Origin: an uncultured bacterium
Lineage (GTDB): Bacteria > Bacillota > Clostridia > Lachnospirales > Lachnospiraceae
Reading direction: 5' to 3'
Assembly (NCBI GenBank): GCA_947177425.1
Contig: CAMWUN010000016.1
Coordinates: forward strand, 1 to 64,000
Length of the DNA stretch: 64,000 bases
A program made the position numbers and the translations under genes. The notes below the pieces were generated by a model. It saw only the letters and a program-made list of their open reading frames with translations, was not told the DNA's origin and did no database searches. Below are positions 62,409 through 64,000 of the stretch, one piece after another; the stretch's first letter is position 1, and each line of letters opens with the position of its first letter.

Positions 62409-63386
62409 CTAGGTAGTGGAATTTACAACTCCCATCCGGTTGTTGATAATATCCGCAATCCGTTCTGCCAGTTTTTCCCGTCCTTTATCATTATATCTCA
62501 TATGGTCAGTCATATATTCCTTATAGTTGTCCTCATTGATAGTTCCATAGTAATTATCTACGAAGGACACACCGCAGTCCATGGCAGCACCTGACTCCAT
62601 TACCAGATAATGGTTGAGGGTGCCGTTCCCCAAATCGGTGGTGGTGCCGTTATGAATCTGGCCGTCTTCATCCTTATACTGTGCGTAGGAAGGAGACATC
62701 ACGAAAATACGGATGTAAGGCCATGTGTTCTTAATATTGTTGAGGGTTGTCCGAAGTCCTCCCGTAAAAGCGGTGACATCGTAAGGGTTGTCGGGATTGT
62801 CAGAAGGAGTTCCCATATTATAATCGGTGCTGTCGTACATAATCAGAATGACGTCCACCTTGTCCATATCTACCGTTTTCATGACCTCAACGGATTCTGC
62901 ATATCTGGGGTCGGCTTCGTCCGAAGCGATGGAAGAAATGGCGGTAAATTCATTGTTGCGGAAGCATTCCACAACATAATAAAGGTTAAAATGGTCTTTG
63001 GTGTATTCGGGATTATACATGGGATATTTACAGGCGGCGGATGAGTCTGGAAACGCGCAGTCGTATACTTTGGCCCCGGTTTTGGAGGCAATCTGGGAAG
63101 CCAGTCCGGTATCCCCCCGGTCATCCGAGAAAGGATTGTTCCCCAGGCATAAAATAGTAGTGACGCCGTCGTCATCCCGGCCCGCTAAAAGGGAGGAATC
63201 CATTGGCAGAATCATGTCGAGTGTTTCCACATCAAATTCTGATGGATCCACGTCGCTTGTGTCAGTATCGAGGGGAGTCCCTTTGTTCCAACGGTTAAGT
63301 CTGTAAACTGCCACCGCGGCAATCAGTACAATGGCGGCAATTAAAATAATATGCAGATTTACCCGAAAATTTTTCCTGTGTTTCAT
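62409..63386 (-). CDS. SGNH-fold exported protein lacking catalytic motifs
   Basis: The 325-aa protein has an N-terminal TM anchor (ILIAAIVLIAAVAVY), a short acidic linker and an SGNH-like domain. Where the lipoprotein at 30448 has FLGDSIFDN, this one has LCLGNNPFSDD. Where that one has YGINDF, this has MYDSTDYN. It keeps MSPSYAQYKDEDG and DHMRYNDKGREKL. The nucleophile Ser and block III Asn appear lost, so it may bind rather than cut glycans, or use another chemistry. AAAGGAG lies 7 nt before the ATG. Confidence 0.75.
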   Translation of the reverse strand: MKHRKNFRVNLHIILIAAIVLIAAVAVYRLNRWNKGTPLDTDTSDVDPSEFDVETLDMILPMDSSLLAGRDDDGVTTILCLGNNPFSDDRGDTGLASQIASKTGAKVYDCAFPDSSAACKYPMYNPEYTKDHFNLYYVVECFRNNEFTAISSIASDEADPRYAESVEVMKTVDMDKVDVILIMYDSTDYNMGTPSDNPDNPYDVTAFTGGLRTTLNNIKNTWPYIRIFVMSPSYAQYKDEDGQIHNGTTTDLGNGTLNHYLVMESGAAMDCGVSFVDNYYGTINEDNYKEYMTDHMRYNDKGREKLAERIADIINNRMGVVNSTT

Positions 63387-63531
63387 ATAAATCTCCTTTT
63401 ACGTAACAATTATTTGTTATTCTACTATTATTTGGATAAAAAATCCATATATTCATAAAAATTTAATATACACATTGCAGTACGTATGATAAAATAGTGA
63501 TAAATTTTGCGTGCGGGAGAACAGAGTTATT

Positions 63532-63891
63532 ATGAAAAAAAATATAAGATGGAAAGATATCCTTATGCTTCAGGCAGTGTTTCTCATATACAGCGCGTCC
63601 AGCGTGGTATCCAAATTCGCGTCGGGAAAGGAATTGTTTAGTCTTGAATTCATCTTTTTTTACGGTCTGGATGTTTTAATTCTGGGGATCTATGCGCTGA
63701 TATGGCAGCAGGTGATAAAAAAGTTTGAGTTGTCTGTGGCCTATGCCAATAAAGCCGTTACGCTTCTTTGGGCCCTTGTATGGGGGATATTTATTTTCCA
63801 TGAAAAGATTACCGTTTTTAAAGTGGCGGGAATTCTGCTGGTAATGGCGGGCATCTTTATATTGAACAGCGAGGAGGGAAAAGAATCGTGA
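63532..63891 (+). CDS. EamA/SMR-type small transporter, first of a pair
   Basis: The 119-aa protein has four TM helices: MLQAVFLIYSASSVVSKFAS, FIFFYGLDVLILGIYALIW, VAYANKAVTLLWALVWGIFIFHE and GILLVMAGIFIL. These are the half-size DMT/SMR features. The next gene overlaps it (GTGA) and is a second such protein, as in paired flippases such as ArnE/ArnF for lipid-linked sugars. Flipping of a polyprenyl-sugar is a sensible but unproven role here. ATG 63532 is preferred to the track GTG at 63511, which has no ribosome site. Confidence 0.8.
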   Translation: MKKNIRWKDILMLQAVFLIYSASSVVSKFASGKELFSLEFIFFYGLDVLILGIYALIWQQVIKKFELSVAYANKAVTLLWALVWGIFIFHEKITVFKVAGILLVMAGIFILNSEEGKES

Positions 63892-64000
63892 ACATATATC
63901 TGCTTATTTTAATACTTTCGGTGATAGTGGCCTCTTTTGCACAGATTCTTTTAAAAAAGAGTGCGGCCCAAACTTACAGTTCTCCCATAAGGGAATATTT
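63888..64000 (+). CDS. EamA/SMR-type small transporter, second of a pair (partial)
   Basis: It starts at GTG 63888, overlapping the previous stop by four bases, with GAGGAGG upstream. It runs off the window after 37 codons (NIYLLILILSVIVASFAQIL, KKSAAQTYSSPIREYF), the typical first helix of a small multidrug-resistance-like protein with AQxxLK. It is the probable heterodimer partner of the preceding protein. Confidence 0.75.
   Translation, partial: MNIYLLILILSVIVASFAQILLKKSAAQTYSSPIREY

Noticed and set aside
1-64000. CRISPR array, tRNA or rRNA genes
   Set aside because: I saw no regularly spaced repeats and no tRNA or rRNA signature on either strand by eye.

Overview
The window looks like chromosome from a Gram-positive gut Clostridium of the Lachnospiraceae type. 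The evidence is AAGGAGG-like ribosome sites, moderate G+C with AT-rich intergenic DNA, many extracytoplasmic SGNH/MBOAT/CotH-type proteins, LytTR regulators, a lipobox protein, and no outer-membrane or LPS export genes. I saw no rRNA, tRNA or CRISPR array.

Region 1 (about 1-6.65 kb) is a partly decayed defence island. It holds a frameshifted SIR2-domain start, three very small ORFs, two facing fragments of one unknown gene family, and a frameshifted one-helix membrane protein. Two apparently intact loci follow: a TPR protein overlapping a CAP12/Pycsar-type TIR protein, and a large TIR-TM-TPR-propeller protein.

Region 2 (6.7-16 kb) has an MBOAT/SGNH acyltransferase pair, an XRE regulator and a LytTR regulator. 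A decayed YfhO-family gene has been joined to a truncated PAP2-GDPD gene. An rmlD-like reductase, a REC-LytTR response regulator and a secreted protein with a possible self-sequestered ribosome site complete it.

Region 3 (16-39 kb) makes nucleotide sugars and transfers glycans. It encodes multi-TM GT-C-like proteins and a CDP-3,6-dideoxyhexose set: a YerE-like ThDP enzyme, DdhB, two DdhA copies (one degenerate) and DdhC. UDP-glucose dehydrogenase, UDP-glucuronate 4-epimerase, three GT2 enzymes, a sugar aminotransferase, an FAD oxidoreductase and a DUF6056 protein follow. The YerE-like enzyme suggests a branched, yersiniose-like deoxysugar.

Region 4 (39-62 kb) looks like a cell-surface decoration factory. 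It has two more MBOAT/SGNH pairs and two CotH kinase - VTC polyphosphate polymerase - DUF4956 modules. It also has a radical SAM/SPASM protein, an amine-oxidase-like FAD enzyme and further GT-C-like membrane proteins. The window ends with a remnant of a surface protein, an SGNH-fold protein that has lost its catalytic motifs, and a paired EamA/SMR-type transporter running off the edge.

Taken together, regions 2-4 look like synthesis and extracytoplasmic modification (O-acylation and probably phosphorylation or polyphosphorylation) of a surface glycan. No Wzx/Wzy, ABC exporter or LCP ligase is visible, so export and attachment must be encoded elsewhere.
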